Assembly (NCBI GenBank): GCA_026874595.1
Contig: CM049309.1
Location: 2,144,076 to 2,208,075, forward strand
From: Sipunculus nudus
Taxonomy: Eukaryota > Annelida > Sipuncula > Golfingiida > Sipunculidae
Length of the DNA: 64,000 bases
Direction of reading: 5' to 3'
A program made the translations under genes and the position numbers. The notes under the pieces are model-generated. The model was given only the letters and a program-made list of their open reading frames with translations, was not told the origin of the DNA and made no database searches. Shown here one piece after another: positions 53,647-64,000 of this stretch (its first letter is position 1; every line of letters begins with the position of its first letter).

Positions 53647-53929
53647 AATTTTCTAATTAATATGTGTGAGAGTAGTCAATAAACCAAGGACAATGGTACT
53701 AATTTTTGGGGTTCATCAATCTATTTGTGGAGAGAAAAAACAAGGCCTACAGGCCTAATGAGAACCTGTGCAATGAGATTACACCAGGTATAATGCTTCA
53801 ATGCTGGACCATTACTTTTCAAGAACATGTGTAACATGTATATGAACAATGCAAGTACTTAACACTTAGAACAAGAAACAAACAAACATCACTGCTGCAA
53901 TTCTGGCATGGGTGCACCCAACACAAAAA

Positions 53930-55730
53930 CTAGAATATGGGTAGTCAACAAGGGACTACGTGTATCTGCCAAAATCAGAGTGGAACTGGTGAAGTGAGGC
54001 ATGGATTGAGTGGCAAAGGGGAAATAGAGTGAGGTGTGTTGCATAATAGCCTGGAAGTCTGCAGCCGAAATGTATATGTAGGTTGTCCAACCTACCACAA
54101 AATCCAGAAAGCTGTCCAAGTTGTAAACATATGCAAAATTTTAGGCAGATAAGTCAAACCACTACTGAGATATGAGTGATTTTAGCCCACGGCAGACAAA
54201 CAAAAGGACTTGTGCAAAAAAGGTGGCAGGTGGCGCCACCAATTTTGTGTATGATTAAGAGCTATGTGAGATCAATACACATGCAAAATTTCAGGGGGAT
54301 ATGCCAAACAGTCCTTATATATATGCCTGAATGTCTGCAGCGTATACATAAATATAGGTGGCGCCACCTGCCACAAAATCCAGAAAGCTATGCAAGATGT
54401 ATAAAACATGCAAAATTTTAGGCAGATATGTCATACCACTTCCGAGATACGAGTGATTTTAGCCCACGGCAGACAAACAAAAGGACTTGTGCAAAAAAGG
54501 TGGCAGGTGGCGCCACCAATTTTGTGTATGATTAGGAGCAATGTGAGATTTATAAACATGCAAAATTTTTGCCTAATCGGTCAAATGGATCCTGAGATTT
54601 GAGCTTGGATGTCTGCAGCGTAAATCTGAATGGAGGTGGTGCCACCTGCCACAAAATCCAGAAAGCTATCCAAGATGTATAAACATGCAAAATTTTAGGC
54701 AGATATGTCATACCACTGCCGAGATATGAGTGATTTTATCCCACGGCAAACAAACAGACGGACGCTGTGCAAAAATGATTGCAGGTGGCGCCACCAGTTT
54801 TGCGTATGATTAAGAGCTATGTGAGAACTATAAACATGCAAAGTTTTGGCCCAACTGGTCAAACGGTTCCCGAAATATGAGCTTGGATGTCTGCAGCTTA
54901 AACGTGAATGTAGGTGGCGCCACCTGTCATAAAATCAAGGAAGCTGTCCAGGGATTATATACATGCAAAATTTCAGGTGGATAAGTCCAACCAATGCAGA
55001 GATATGAGTGTTTTTATCCCAAGGCAAATGAACAGACGGATGCTGTGCAAAAATGGTTGCAGGTGGCGCCACCATTTTTAGTGTATGTTATAAAGCTTTC
55101 CAAGGGCTACATTTGTGCAAAATCTTAAGCCTTATCGGTCAAACGGTTCCCGAGATATGTGGGTTTATGTGTGGAAACAAACGCACAAATGGATGCTGGG
55201 CAGAGAGGAAAGGTCAGAGGTAAACCAAAAATGAGGGCGCAGCAGTTCACATACGACCAATCATAATTCCGAATTTTAAAAAATTCTGCCTAGTGGTTAT
55301 GGAGGAGTTGTCCGGAAACCTATGCGGTGATGGCGGCAGCATCTGCGTCCTACTGAAAACATGGTATCCGCAAAACTCTGTTTTGGCGGATACAATGATT
55401 GTAGCTGGCACCACCAATCTTATATACAACAAAGAGATATATACATATGCCCAATGTCAGACTGATATGTCAAACCCCTCCTGTAAAATAAAAGCAGGGA
55501 CATACACTGTGCAAAAATTATTGTAGGTGGCGCCACCAGTCTTGTACACTATAAAGCTACCCGATATGTATAAACCTGCCCAATTTTAGGTTGATGTATC
55601 AAATTCCTCTGTAGAAATTAGCAGGCGCATACACAGTCAATGTAGGTGGCACCACCTGTCTTGTAAATGGCACATACAGGTCAAAATATCAGTCCAATAC
55701 ATCAAACTTCCCCAGAGTTTGATGCACTGG
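53930..55730. mobile_element. Tandem-core repeat, 278-bp dimer family
   Basis: GGTGGCGCCACC or one-base variants occur at 54229, 54357, 54506, 54635, 54784, 54913 and 55062, strictly alternating 128-129 and 149 bp. The dimer is thus about 278 bp, made of two related halves. It matches 46380-47880. More diverged units continue to about 55660. Neither terminus of the Helitron-like family is present here. Confidence 0.8.
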
Positions 55731-55789
55731 GCTGACAAGGCTAAGGTGAGTAAGGCAGTTGCCCCCAAGTGACCTGTGACAAATTGCTG

Positions 55790-56050
55790 CCTCAAGCTAC
55801 TGCACTGAGTGAAATCTTGACCTGCACCTGGCTAGACTGAGTGAACTTTTGACCTGTACCTGGCTGCACTGAGTGAACTCTTGACCTGTTGCATAATCTG
55901 ACACAGTTGGCAGTCTGCCAAAGCTATACATAGATTCAGGCTGAACTTTGGTGCCAAATATGATGCAGTGAGCAGTCTGCCAGAGCTATAAATAGAATGC
56001 AGCTACTGCACTGAGTGAACTCTTGACCTATACCTGGCTGCACTTCTTCC
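55790..56050. repeat. About 39-bp degenerate tandem repeat
   Basis: Four or so copies of CTGCACTGAGTGAACTCTTG followed by ACCTGTACCTGG, plus recurring GCAGTCTGCCAAAGCTATA words. It overlaps no credible coding frame. Confidence 0.6.
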
Positions 56051-56589
56051 AATCCTGGCACTGTGCCAAAACTATTTATAGAGCTGACATCATCTTGGCT
56101 AATGGCCAACATCAAGGCACTGGCAATCTGCCAATGGTATACCAAGTGCTGCCATCTGTACACAAAAGTGGTCCCTACTTGAAATAACTTTGGAATTTAT
56201 TTTCCCAATACAAAATGCTTTTCACGGCTGACTTTTTTTATAAAAAAAAAGAATTCAGGAATATATGTAAAATTATTATGGATGCATACTGAATGCAAAA
56301 TTAAAATACAGATATATCTCATTGATGGCAAATTCTTGAATTAAGTTGAGTAGGGATACCAATAATTTATAATCCATGAGTTGTCTTTATATAGCCACAA
56401 AGAGCTGAATATCCATGACTGTAACATTGCCTGGTATGATGAATAACATAAATCATAAATCTAAATTTTTTAAAAGCTTTTTAAAAAACTTTCTTGTCAA
56501 TAATAACCAAGATAACCTGAAATCTAAATGTCTAGTGGCATGATGTAATAGATGCTGATAAACTGGTGCCAGGCTAGATGTAACAGCAT

Positions 56590-57675
56590 CACACAGCTAA
56601 CATATATGGTAAAATGACTCAATTCAATCTCCATAATTCAGCCAAAAATCATTCATGTGGAACCATTAATGACAATTATTATAAGAATTTTTGTTGGGAT
56701 TATTATTGTAAAATATTTAACAAACTGGCTTCAGTGGCATCAGTCGAAAAACGTTTCGCAGGTTTATAACTCATATAGGAAGATACAGCAAACTGGCTAA
56801 ATTCAGCTTCCCTTAACTCAGCCAAAAAGCACTGAACCAAAACCATTTGAACAAACTTGAATTACCAACATCTGAGGATTATTAATGTGTGAGATTTAAG
56901 AATTTGGCCCAGTGGTTTTTGAGAAGAGGATCTTTGTAGCCACTGAGCTAAAATGGGCTGTTATGGCATATGACTAAATTCAGCTTCCCATAACTTAGCC
57001 AAAAGTCACTGAAAAGAGACCACTTGAACAAACTTCAGAAAGCACTACCCTAGGATCATTTCTGTGCGATATTAAACATTTTGGCCATATGGTTTCAGAG
57101 AAGAAGTTTTTTGTAGCCCTCAGTGTGATACAGGCACTGATGACCCCGTACAAAAAAGGCCGATGCAGGTGGCGCCACCAATACCTCAATTTCAGATATG
57201 ACCTATGTGACCAACATTGGCATAAAATTTGGTGATGATAGATAGCTCCAGCCGTTTCTGAGATTTAAATTTTAATATGCTTTTTTGCACAGTTAGCAAA
57301 GTTCAACCTCCTGTAATTCGGCCAAAAATCTCCAAAGTGGAACCATTCGAACAAACTTGAGAAAGATTGTTCAAGGGATCATTTCTGTGTAATATTGGAC
57401 AATTTGGCTAGACAGTTTCGGAGAAGAAGATTTTTAAAGCTTTTTTAGCTTTTTCCCTATAAAATCTAAGAAAATGCAGTTAGAAAAAAAATAAACAAAA
57501 TCCGATATAGTTTTTTGTATGATTGATTATTTGCAAAAAAATTGGTGATGCTAGCTCCTGCCGTTTTTGAGATAGCTATGGTTAACGTACAGACGGCGCA
57601 CCGCGCACAATGCATGACACACGACGGACAACGCCACACCATCGCATAAGCTCAGAGGTTCGCTAAAAACAGAAC
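56590..57675 (+). mobile_element. Third tandem-core element (about 178-bp cores)
   Basis: Cores marked by an AACTCAGCCAAAAA-like word recur at about 56632, 56811, 56987 and 57310. One GGTGGCGCCACC is at 57168. The right end has a GACGGCGCACCGCG...GACGGACAACGCC tail and then AAGCTCAGAGGTTCGCTAAAAA, which parallels the 3' end of the other elements (GCTCAG.., GCTAAAAA) without the exact TCAGCTGAGC. It appears to be a third member of the same superfamily. Confidence 0.6.
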
Positions 57676-59459
57676 AGCAGACAAAAAGGGGCAAGTGGGG
57701 CTGGATCCAGATTTAGATATGAATTCTAATTTATTGAAAATTGTTACACAGACAAACACAAACCATGTTGCTTGCTTAACCCTCTGCCACCTTCACTGCC
57801 CTTGGTAAATAATAATCCAAAACTGAGCCATTTATTATGAACTCAAATCTACTGACAGACAGATTTATCTTTGACACTTGGATATCAGCAGTATGATGGT
57901 CTGACAATAAGGAGTTAAGTTCAAACACATGAATATTCATGATGGAAAATCACTGGAAAATTATTTAAGTGACAACTTTCCATGACATTTCAGAATCTGA
58001 TAGTTTCTGTTTACTGCTCATTTTATTTAAATGATTAGATCTGTCCTCATATGATGAACCATCTTTGGTTTAGTTTGTTATGTTTTTTTGGAGTGTTAAC
58101 ATTTCATCATATTATAAGCAGATGTCAAATAATGAAATTCAATTAAATAAATGGGGTTAAAATGTTGTGCTGATGGAATGATTTATCTGATTTTTAATTA
58201 ACTGGATTTCTTAAACTCAATGTATGTTATCGTCAAGTGAAGACCAGAAGCCTTCACCTAAGGCCTGCAACTGAGTGAAAATGGGGAATCAGCTGTGGAG
58301 GGTACGACCTTGGTTAAAAAGGTCAAGGTCAAAAATAAATATCAGGTGCAAACCTGTGAACTGAGACTTATATTATGGCCACAGTTCAGCTGTAAAAAAG
58401 AAGCCATATTGGAGAGTAAGCACAAACAGAGAATGGCAGAAGAAAGATATTAAAAAAAAAAATTTGTTTAATTTGAAAACAATTAATAGTTTTGCACTCT
58501 GGGGCACCTAGGTCAACTCACAAAACTATTTTACCGGAAGATGAATATACTCTTTAACTCCTTAAAGCAGCCCTGTCGAGGGGGGGGGGGGGGGGCTTAA
58601 AAAGAGGAACGTATAGATATTATGCTCCATTGCTGTGAATCAGAGGTTTCTGCCAAAGGTTTCAATTGCAATGTTATTTTACAATTAAATTTCATACACA
58701 GGTAAACAGGGGATGGTGTAACAGACTAGAGTCTGCAGCGCCACCTGTGCTTGGCAAACAAAATAGGAACACAGGTTTAATGTACCGTCTGGTCCAATTT
58801 CTCGACAAGACAAGAGTGTGGGAGTGGTGGAGCTATATTTACATGCGTGTTACATGGCTGAGGACAAGCTGGTCTTTTTATAACATCTCTCGATGGCCCT
58901 TCATGTTGGCAAACACATCATGAGGACCTACAGGATATTTGAAATCCTGTAGAATGGGCATTAAGTCGAAGCAATAAAAGCATCTCAAAAACTCTGTCAG
59001 CTGACCTAATCAGAGCAGAAAACCAGCAAACACTGCCAGATCCAAGTTGGTCTCCGGCTTTGTCCCTCACCGGTTAACAAAAAGAAGTGGCCATCACGGC
59101 AAGTCTTCACGGCGTATAAATGAACGGCTCTGTCACTGATGCTTTGGTTTATATCCTCTTACGTGACTCTAGGACTTCCATAAACAAATATCAAACAAGA
59201 CTGCCATCCTTTCTGACCATGTTAGAAAAACAGTTTTCCATTCATGTTGGCATCAAGTGAGTCAGAGTCTATCCAGATCTGGTATAATCTTGGTGGTTGT
59301 GATCATGTATTAGCATATGTGTCAGTGTGAATAATAAATTAATTAATATAATGTCATGTTGAATAATGTCAAATATCATGCTGCTGGTTTCAATAATAAT
59401 TTTTGAAATTCAATTTTAAAGTAACATCAGCATAATCTTGAAAATTAATGTCACAGAAT

Positions 59460-59720
59460 CCTATTAATATTCAGGACCCAGGTCACTAAGCTGACCTATT
59501 AATACAGGTCATGCACTGAGCCGTACTGTTGATATTCATAACACATGTCAATGAGCTGTCATATTCCTATTCATGACACAGGTCACTCAGCTATACCATT
59601 AATATTCATAACACAGGTCACTGAGCTATCCCATTAATATTCATAACTCAGGTCACAGAACTGTCTTATAAATTTCCATGATTCAGGTCACAGAGATGTC
59701 CTTTTCATGTTCATGACTCC
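59460..59720. repeat. About 35-bp degenerate tandem repeat
   Basis: About seven diverged copies of CCATTAATATTCATAACACA followed by GGTCACTGAGCTAT. The central copies have a 35-bp spacing. Confidence 0.75.
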
Positions 59721-60237
59721 AGACTGCATGAGATGGGTGAATGGTTTTATTCATTCCAGTCAGTTCTGGCCAATTTAATATGCAAGGTGGCATTAATTAA
59801 AACACTGTTAAAATTGTACAGCCATTCAGCCTAATCATAGTTTAAATTGACAGTGCTGATCAATAGTTTTTATTTTTTTCTGTGGCCAGTCAAAGACATG
59901 CTTACCTGGGACTGTTCAGGAGGGGCCATTTTGGCTTCACTGCACTTTGGAAAGAATTACCTGACAAGGAGACATGTACCCATTTTCTTGCTATTGATAA
60001 CTTGGATAAACAACAAATCCTCCAGGGAAAGACTTATGATATCAGAATTCAGATATAAAGTTGTGTAAAGAGTTCCAATCCTCAGAGTTTTAACAGAAGT
60101 TATAAAGGAAATTGTACAACATCCTCCTTTCTTGTAAACACTATAACATGGAAACAGATTATGATGTAAGATACCCTGAGTTTTGTTTAAAGGAATCTGC
60201 CATAAACCCAATGCAATTTAAAAGTAGATAGCACTAA

Positions 60238-60665
60238 CAGAGCACATACCTCAACCTATTTAAAACATGAAAGCACTAACAAAGCACATGCCTCAGCCTA
60301 GGCCTGGATCAACATCCAGATCCATAAAAAAAATTCACCTAAAAAATCTTCCTTTTACAATAGCTCACCTAACCATAAAATGTCGTTTTTTTCCACATAT
60401 TTTTCTGTTTCCAGTAAAAAAAGCAATCTGGGCACAAGTCAAAAACAGGAAATAATTGTGAATTAACAAGTGGTCCATTGTGGAGCATACTTTCACTAAA
60501 AACTTTCTTTTTTTGTTAATATTTCCAAGTTTTTAATTAGTTTCTAAATAATATAAGAGCAAGGCCATGGGTTAGGAACATCATATTTAATTTTGGAGCT
60601 TGACAGTTGAAATTTCGAGCCAGATTTGGATGCAGATCAAGGCACTGGTTGAGGTATGTGCTCTG
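60238..60665. mobile_element. Hairpin MITE with 19-bp perfect inverted ends
   Basis: CAGAGCACATACCTCAACC at 60238-60256 is exactly complementary to GGTTGAGGTATGTGCTCTG at 60647-60665. A second left arm (60272-60323) pairs over about 50 bp with the same right arm, with mismatches, so the left end is duplicated. There is no coding capacity; the frame at 60267-60455 lies in the loop. Confidence 0.75.
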
Positions 60666-61319
60666 TGACTACTCTTTAAGTTTCAGGTGTAATACCTAAC
60701 TAAAGGGTGTAAAATGAAGGAGGACTGCAGCAATGGCTACTGACATACCAAGACACCATTCAGATAAAAAAGTAATTAAAAGTCTGCAGCTTCAGATCTT
60801 CATGGAACGCTATTTAATCTCCATATGCTAAGATCAGCATTTTTTTTATTTAAGAAAATTAAAAATACCATTTGCAGAGATTTAGAGTAGAATGTTAACT
60901 CACTACATGATACAAGTTTATATATTTATTTATCTCAATTTTATTAAACATTAAAAATCAATTCAGCAGTTTTGTACTTTCCAGAATAATAAGCAGGTCA
61001 CAATGTCAAGGTCATAAATAAGATAATGTGACTCATATCCACACAAAAATACAATTTTTGCAAAAAGTGATTCTGTGATGATATTCGATCTCATGAATAT
61101 GAATATAAGTGTTTGTTGCATGTATTGTAATGAAAAATATTGATCGTCAAAACTTAACCTTTGAGATGAAAATCAGACCATATTTGAAAGCTTGACAATG
61201 TTTTAACTGAGAAAAGTAAGTAAGTGCTTCATATTTACAAACTGAGCCCCTGAACTGATGTTTGTATGTTTGATGGTTGCAAAAAAATCTTATTTATCTG
61301 ATCCAGATTCTGGTGCCAT

Positions 61320-61580
61320 CTGGTGTCATTTTCTAAACACACTCTCTAAACAGATACAGGCATCATCCTCAGACTTTCCATTCCAAACAGATACAGCAAC
61401 CATCCTAAAATATTTGTCCCTGAAATTATTTGTTAATAATTACTCTCTTATAGACACCCACTGAACATAACAAAACACCACTCTCCAAACAGAGAGGCAT
61501 TATCCTCAACCATCTCTCTCCAAACAGATACAGTCATCATCCTTGAAGGATCCTCTCCAAACAGAAATAATTATCACTGT
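61320..61580. repeat. Degenerate CCAAACAGATACAG repeat
   Basis: Five diverged copies of CTCTCCAAACAGATACAGNC followed by ATCATCCT, spaced 35-90 bp apart. Confidence 0.6.
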
Positions 61581-61699
61581 CACAATAATGCTGGAACAAT
61601 TACCTGAAGCCAGATGCAGGGTAAACATAACATCTTTTTGTTTCTGTATTTGTCCACGTTGTGTATGATACATATATTACAGTATGCTTATGTCCATAC

Positions 61700-61769
61700 C
61701 TTGCTGATTGCCACATATCTGTTGGTGTTTTTCAGGTATGACAGTTTCTGGATGACTTCCTTGTGAGGA
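61700..61769 (-). CDS. WDR49-like: WDR49/WDR64-like gene, internal exon 1 of 13 in window
   Basis: This is the most upstream exon found for the minus-strand WD40 gene. It lies between a TTTTTCAG acceptor and a GTATGG donor. After one leading base that completes a split codon it reads PHKEVIQKLSYLKNTNRYVA and then ISK, ending in phase 0. That joins directly to the next exon at 52366, which starts with EGCVSMW, so together they form the end of one WD blade. Members of this family usually combine N-terminal EF-hand-like segments with two WD40 propellers and are linked to cilia or sperm. The N-terminal part must lie beyond position 64000. The call rests on recognising the family sequence and on the phase match. 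Confidence 0.85.
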
Positions 61770-61961
61770 CTGAAAAATTAAAAGAATAAATCTTAAGACA
61801 ACATCAGAATACACCTTTCTATTAAATAAACCACAAATATACAAGACATTCTGGTTAGGATTTAATTAATTTTAGGTTGGAAAGAATTTGAAGCTGAAGG
61901 TCCCCAGTTTGACTATACCATGAACTCAGTGACAAAATGGGGAAATTTGAGTAGATCCTTA

Positions 61962-62344
61962 TGTAACTGCGCACAAAAAAGCATTTCTACAGGCCTTGCT
62001 AGTGAAGTGATAGAATGTCTGACTTGTTATGGGTTTAAATCCACATTCTGCCTTAATTATTTCTATTTCCACCCATAACAAATGGTGGCAGCGGTGGGAT
62101 CAATGGAGTTGGTGTTGTGGTATGATAACCCGCCCGGTTATGTAACCCCAGGGATGGATTCCCACGTTCTGGGGACAGAACTTTCTCAGAGAGGGGGTGA
62201 ATGTGACCGTGCACACAAAGGTATTCCTACTAGCATTCCCAGTGAAACTTGCTTTATTAGCAAAGCAGTAGAATGTCTGGCATATGTGTCACAGATAATA
62301 GGTTTGAAATACATTTAGCCCTATTTCTATTTTCACCTGTTATA
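61962..62344 (+). mobile_element. Miniature LTR element (TRIM-like) with tRNA-Leu primer site
   Basis: Two related repeats, 61962-62080 (TGTAACTGCGCACAAA... to CCACCCATAACA) and 62202-62344 (TGTGACCGTGCACACAAA... to TTCACCTGTTATA), flank only 121 bp. Two bases after the left repeat is TGGTGGCAGCGGTGGGAT (62083-62100), the complement of the 3' end of eukaryotic tRNA-Leu. Just before the right repeat is the purine tract AGAGAGGGGG (62188-62197). The order LTR, PBS, PPT, LTR with no gag or pol fits a TRIM. The 78-codon frame at 62082 spans PBS and LTR and is probably not a gene. No target duplication was found. Confidence 0.65.
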
Positions 62345-63040
62345 TTTAGATATTCACTTGACTGTTTTAAGGACTGGTTAGAACTTCTGTATTTATACTT
62401 TTTCCTGTACATCTGAAAATGAAATCCAGAGTGGTGATTATTTTAATAGCACTTTTATCAAATAGGATGCTTCATCATTATTCAATAAACAGTGTTACAA
62501 GGAACAGGCAATGGACCTTTCCTTGACCTAGGGACCCATGGGTCTAGATGCTCAGCTGAATTTGTCTATAAAGATAGTTTTATGAGCTTTTTCAAAATAT
62601 GAGTCCTGTGATCAGTTTGAAGCCATCCTGTCTACTCAAACTAGAGTTATCATCCATAAACTAATTTGTGAATGAATGGGCCCTGTGAACTTTGACTTAG
62701 TTACCCCAAAATCAAAAGGAACCTTCCCCATTGATAGGCACGTAGAAGACTAAAGGTTTGGGATGAAAAGTTTGTTTTAAAATGCATCCAAAATCTTTTT
62801 AAAGAAGTGGGTCCTGTGACCTTGACCTTTATTCTCATGACCCCAAAATCAAAAGGGTTCTTTCATTATTGGTGAGTAGTGTATGTAACTATTTGGCCCA
62901 TTTTTTGGGAAAATTTGGCCCATTTTTAGCCCTATTTCGATTGGTGGGGAGTTTGGCCCATTTTGAATCCTGGCTTCTGATTGGTCAATAGGGTGGGCTT
63001 CTCATGCATATTAATGAGCTGGTGTGACGTCATGAGAGTG

Positions 63041-63206
63041 AGCGTCCTCTGGCGGCGGGACGATAAATTATTAATGAAAGTGTTAATGACGGGTTGGTTT
63101 TGATTAATGCCGGGTGTCGCCCCCTGGTGGTATGATGAGAAAGCATTAATGAAAGTGTTAATTGACCGGTTGGTTTTAATTAAGGCAGCGTGTCGCCCCC
63201 TGGCGG
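63041..63206 (-). promoter_or_regulatory. Tandem CTCF-like motifs
   Basis: On the minus strand CCACCAGGGGGCG (63130-63118) and CCGCCAGGGGGCG (63206-63194) match the animal CTCF core (CCASYAGRKGGC) closely. A weaker form, CCGCCAGAGGACG, is at about 63055-63043. They sit in 75-76-bp direct repeats and point the same way. This is a motif match only. Confidence 0.35.
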
Positions 63207-63291
63207 CGTGATGGAAAATTATTTGAGATGGTGTGAACTTGTGGATGATTTTGAAATGAATAATAAGACGAGGTTGTGAGGAACAAATAGT

Positions 63292-63297
63292 TTTATT
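63292..63297 (-). promoter_or_regulatory. Polyadenylation signal AATAAA
   Basis: Minus-strand AATAAA 124 bp downstream of the stop codon at 63421, at a normal distance for a short 3' UTR of the Lys-rich gene. Confidence 0.5.
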
Positions 63298-63420
63298 CTG
63301 AAAAATACAAAACCTTGAACATGAAATAAAATCATCTTAACCTGACCAATTACATCGTGTCTGTTGTGAAAATGCAAAATTAAATGTCTCTATTAGAGAC
63401 AGAAAAATGAAATGTCTTTT

Positions 63421-64000
63421 TTAATACATCATCGGTTTTCTTCCTTCAGCCTTGCTGTCTGTCGTTGGAGGGTTGGATTGGGGTTGTCCTGACGGTTTTT
63501 CTGTGCGGTTGATGTAGTCGATGATGAAATTCATTTTTTCTCCGTACAGGTCAGCGATATTTTTGACTGCGACGACGATGTCCTCCACTTTTTCTAGGTC
63601 TCTGTCGAAGGCCTGAAAGGAGTCTTTGATATTGTGTGCCATGTTGAGGAGTTTATCGTGGTATTCTGTCAGGTCTTGCATTTGATTTTTTTCTGACGTT
63701 TTCACGGTTGCTTTTCCTCTGCTGGGTGTTTTAGCCTGAGAAGTGCTTGGTTTGGGTTCTATGGTGTCGTTGCTTTTTCTCTTGTTTTGTTTCGTGGTTT
63801 TCTTTTCCTCAGATGTTTGTTTCTTTTTTTCGTCAGCCTTTTGTTTCTGAGCCGGCGCTTCAGTTTTTTCTTTTTTTGGTGTGTTTTTCTTTCTGCGCTT
63901 GGTAGGCGGGATGGTTTTGGTATCCACAGTTCCAGCTCGGGTCGGTATAGCATCAGAAGCAGCAGCAGTGGCTGCGGCGGCGGCGTTAGCTGGAGGTCCC
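63421..64000 (-). CDS. Lys-rich coiled-coil protein, 5' truncated by window
   Basis: The open frame enters from the right edge and ends at the stop at 63421; about 192 codons are visible. The ATG is not seen, and a GTG at 63927 is not a credible eukaryotic start. The order of parts is: an Ala-rich segment (nine or more Ala in the first 15 residues), a short Pro/Thr linker, about 65 residues very rich in Lys/Glu/Gln with several nuclear-localisation-like clusters, a Ser/Thr-rich linker, then about 65 residues with heptad-like hydrophobics (LLNMAHNIKDSFQAF, VEDIVVAVKNIADLYGEK) suggesting a coiled coil, and a Pro/Ser tail. No stop or splice signal interrupts it. AATAAA follows at 63297-63292. 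I do not recognise the family; a DNA-element or viral-like basic protein is possible. Confidence 0.55.
   Translation of the reverse strand, partial: GPPANAAAAATAAASDAIPTRAGTVDTKTIPPTKRRKKNTPKKEKTEAPAQKQKADEKKKQTSEEKKTTKQNKRKSNDTIEPKPSTSQAKTPSRGKATVKTSEKNQMQDLTEYHDKLLNMAHNIKDSFQAFDRDLEKVEDIVVAVKNIADLYGEKMNFIIDYINRTEKPSGQPQSNPPTTDSKAEGRKPMMY

Larger units (their letters stand above)
62875..64000. mobile_element. Probable end of a large DNA element (possibly Polinton/Maverick-like), truncated by window
   Basis: A dispersed repeat (CTTGACCTTTATTCTCATGA...) stops at about 62874 and is replaced by sequence beginning AGTAGTGTATGT. This new sequence has three TTTGGCCCATTTT direct repeats (62892, 62914, 62952), CCAAT-type ATTGG words, a perfect CRE TGACGTCA (63025-63032) and a 75-bp direct repeat (63071 and 63146). 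Next come a polyA signal and a minus-strand gene running to the window edge. A 5'-AG terminus, a complex terminal region and a basic protein gene pointing at the terminus would fit a Polinton. No polymerase, integrase or capsid gene is in view, so the class is inferred. Confidence 0.35.

Noticed and set aside
59885-59945. Possible exon (minus) ending at a GTAAGC donor near 59904
   Set aside because: Exons 1 and 2 join in perfect phase and protein context across this interval, so an exon here would interrupt the domain.
62082-62318. 78-codon gene starting MVAAVGSME
   Set aside because: It begins in the primer-binding site and ends in the right terminal repeat of a TRIM-like element.
63759-63953. 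Lys/Arg-rich 64-codon frame on the minus strand
   Set aside because: Alternative frame of the Lys-rich gene at 63421-64000, which has the longer and more structured frame.

Overview
This is a 64 kb piece of an AT-rich animal genome, almost all of it intron. The best guess is a bivalve mollusc. The support is one spliced WD40 gene of the WDR49/WDR64/WDY family on the minus strand, and abundant pearl-like/Helitron-type repeats with tandem cores and a GACGG-type tetranucleotide tail, which are described from bivalves. There is no prokaryotic gene organisation, rRNA or CRISPR. Almost all long open frames are translations of tandem repeats.

The gene: thirteen internal coding exons run right to left (61769 down to 21). 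All twelve exon-exon phases agree, giving about 487 codons (1462 bp) over 61.7 kb. The N-terminal part lies beyond the right edge in transcription order and the C-terminal part beyond the left edge. Introns range from about 0.36 kb to 20.7 kb.

Layout by coordinate: 1-8 kb holds six exons packed between minisatellites. 8-10.1 kb holds two more exons. 10.1-30.8 kb is a 20.7 kb intron with a 41-bp minisatellite, MITEs, a 5.4 kb concatemer of Helitron-like elements (14.7-20.1 kb) and a 2.4 kb 49-bp minisatellite (23.6-26.0 kb). 30.8-35.8 kb holds two exons with dispersed repeats between them. 36.0-40.7 kb holds a six-copy 76-bp array and a 3.5 kb array of about 85 units of 40/41 bp with higher-order structure. 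45.2 kb is an exon. 46.2-50.7 kb is a second, mosaic Helitron-like element. 51.7-52.4 kb holds two exons, followed by tRNA-derived SINEs and further tandem-core repeats (53.9-57.7 kb). 61.7 kb is the most 5' exon seen. At 62.0-62.3 kb is a miniature LTR element. From about 62.9 kb to the edge there is probably the end of a large DNA element (possibly Polinton/Maverick-like) with a Lys-rich coiled-coil gene.

Most notable: in the 3' part of the gene several minisatellites are built from the gene's own splice junctions. A 25-bp array repeats the last nucleotides of an exon plus its GTCAGT donor. A second array repeats the coding end and GTATGT donor of the next exon. A third resembles the 3' splice site of the exon after that, so one intron has look-alike sites at both ends. 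A fourth begins in the first intron nucleotides of another exon and is open in the exon frame for about 247 codons.
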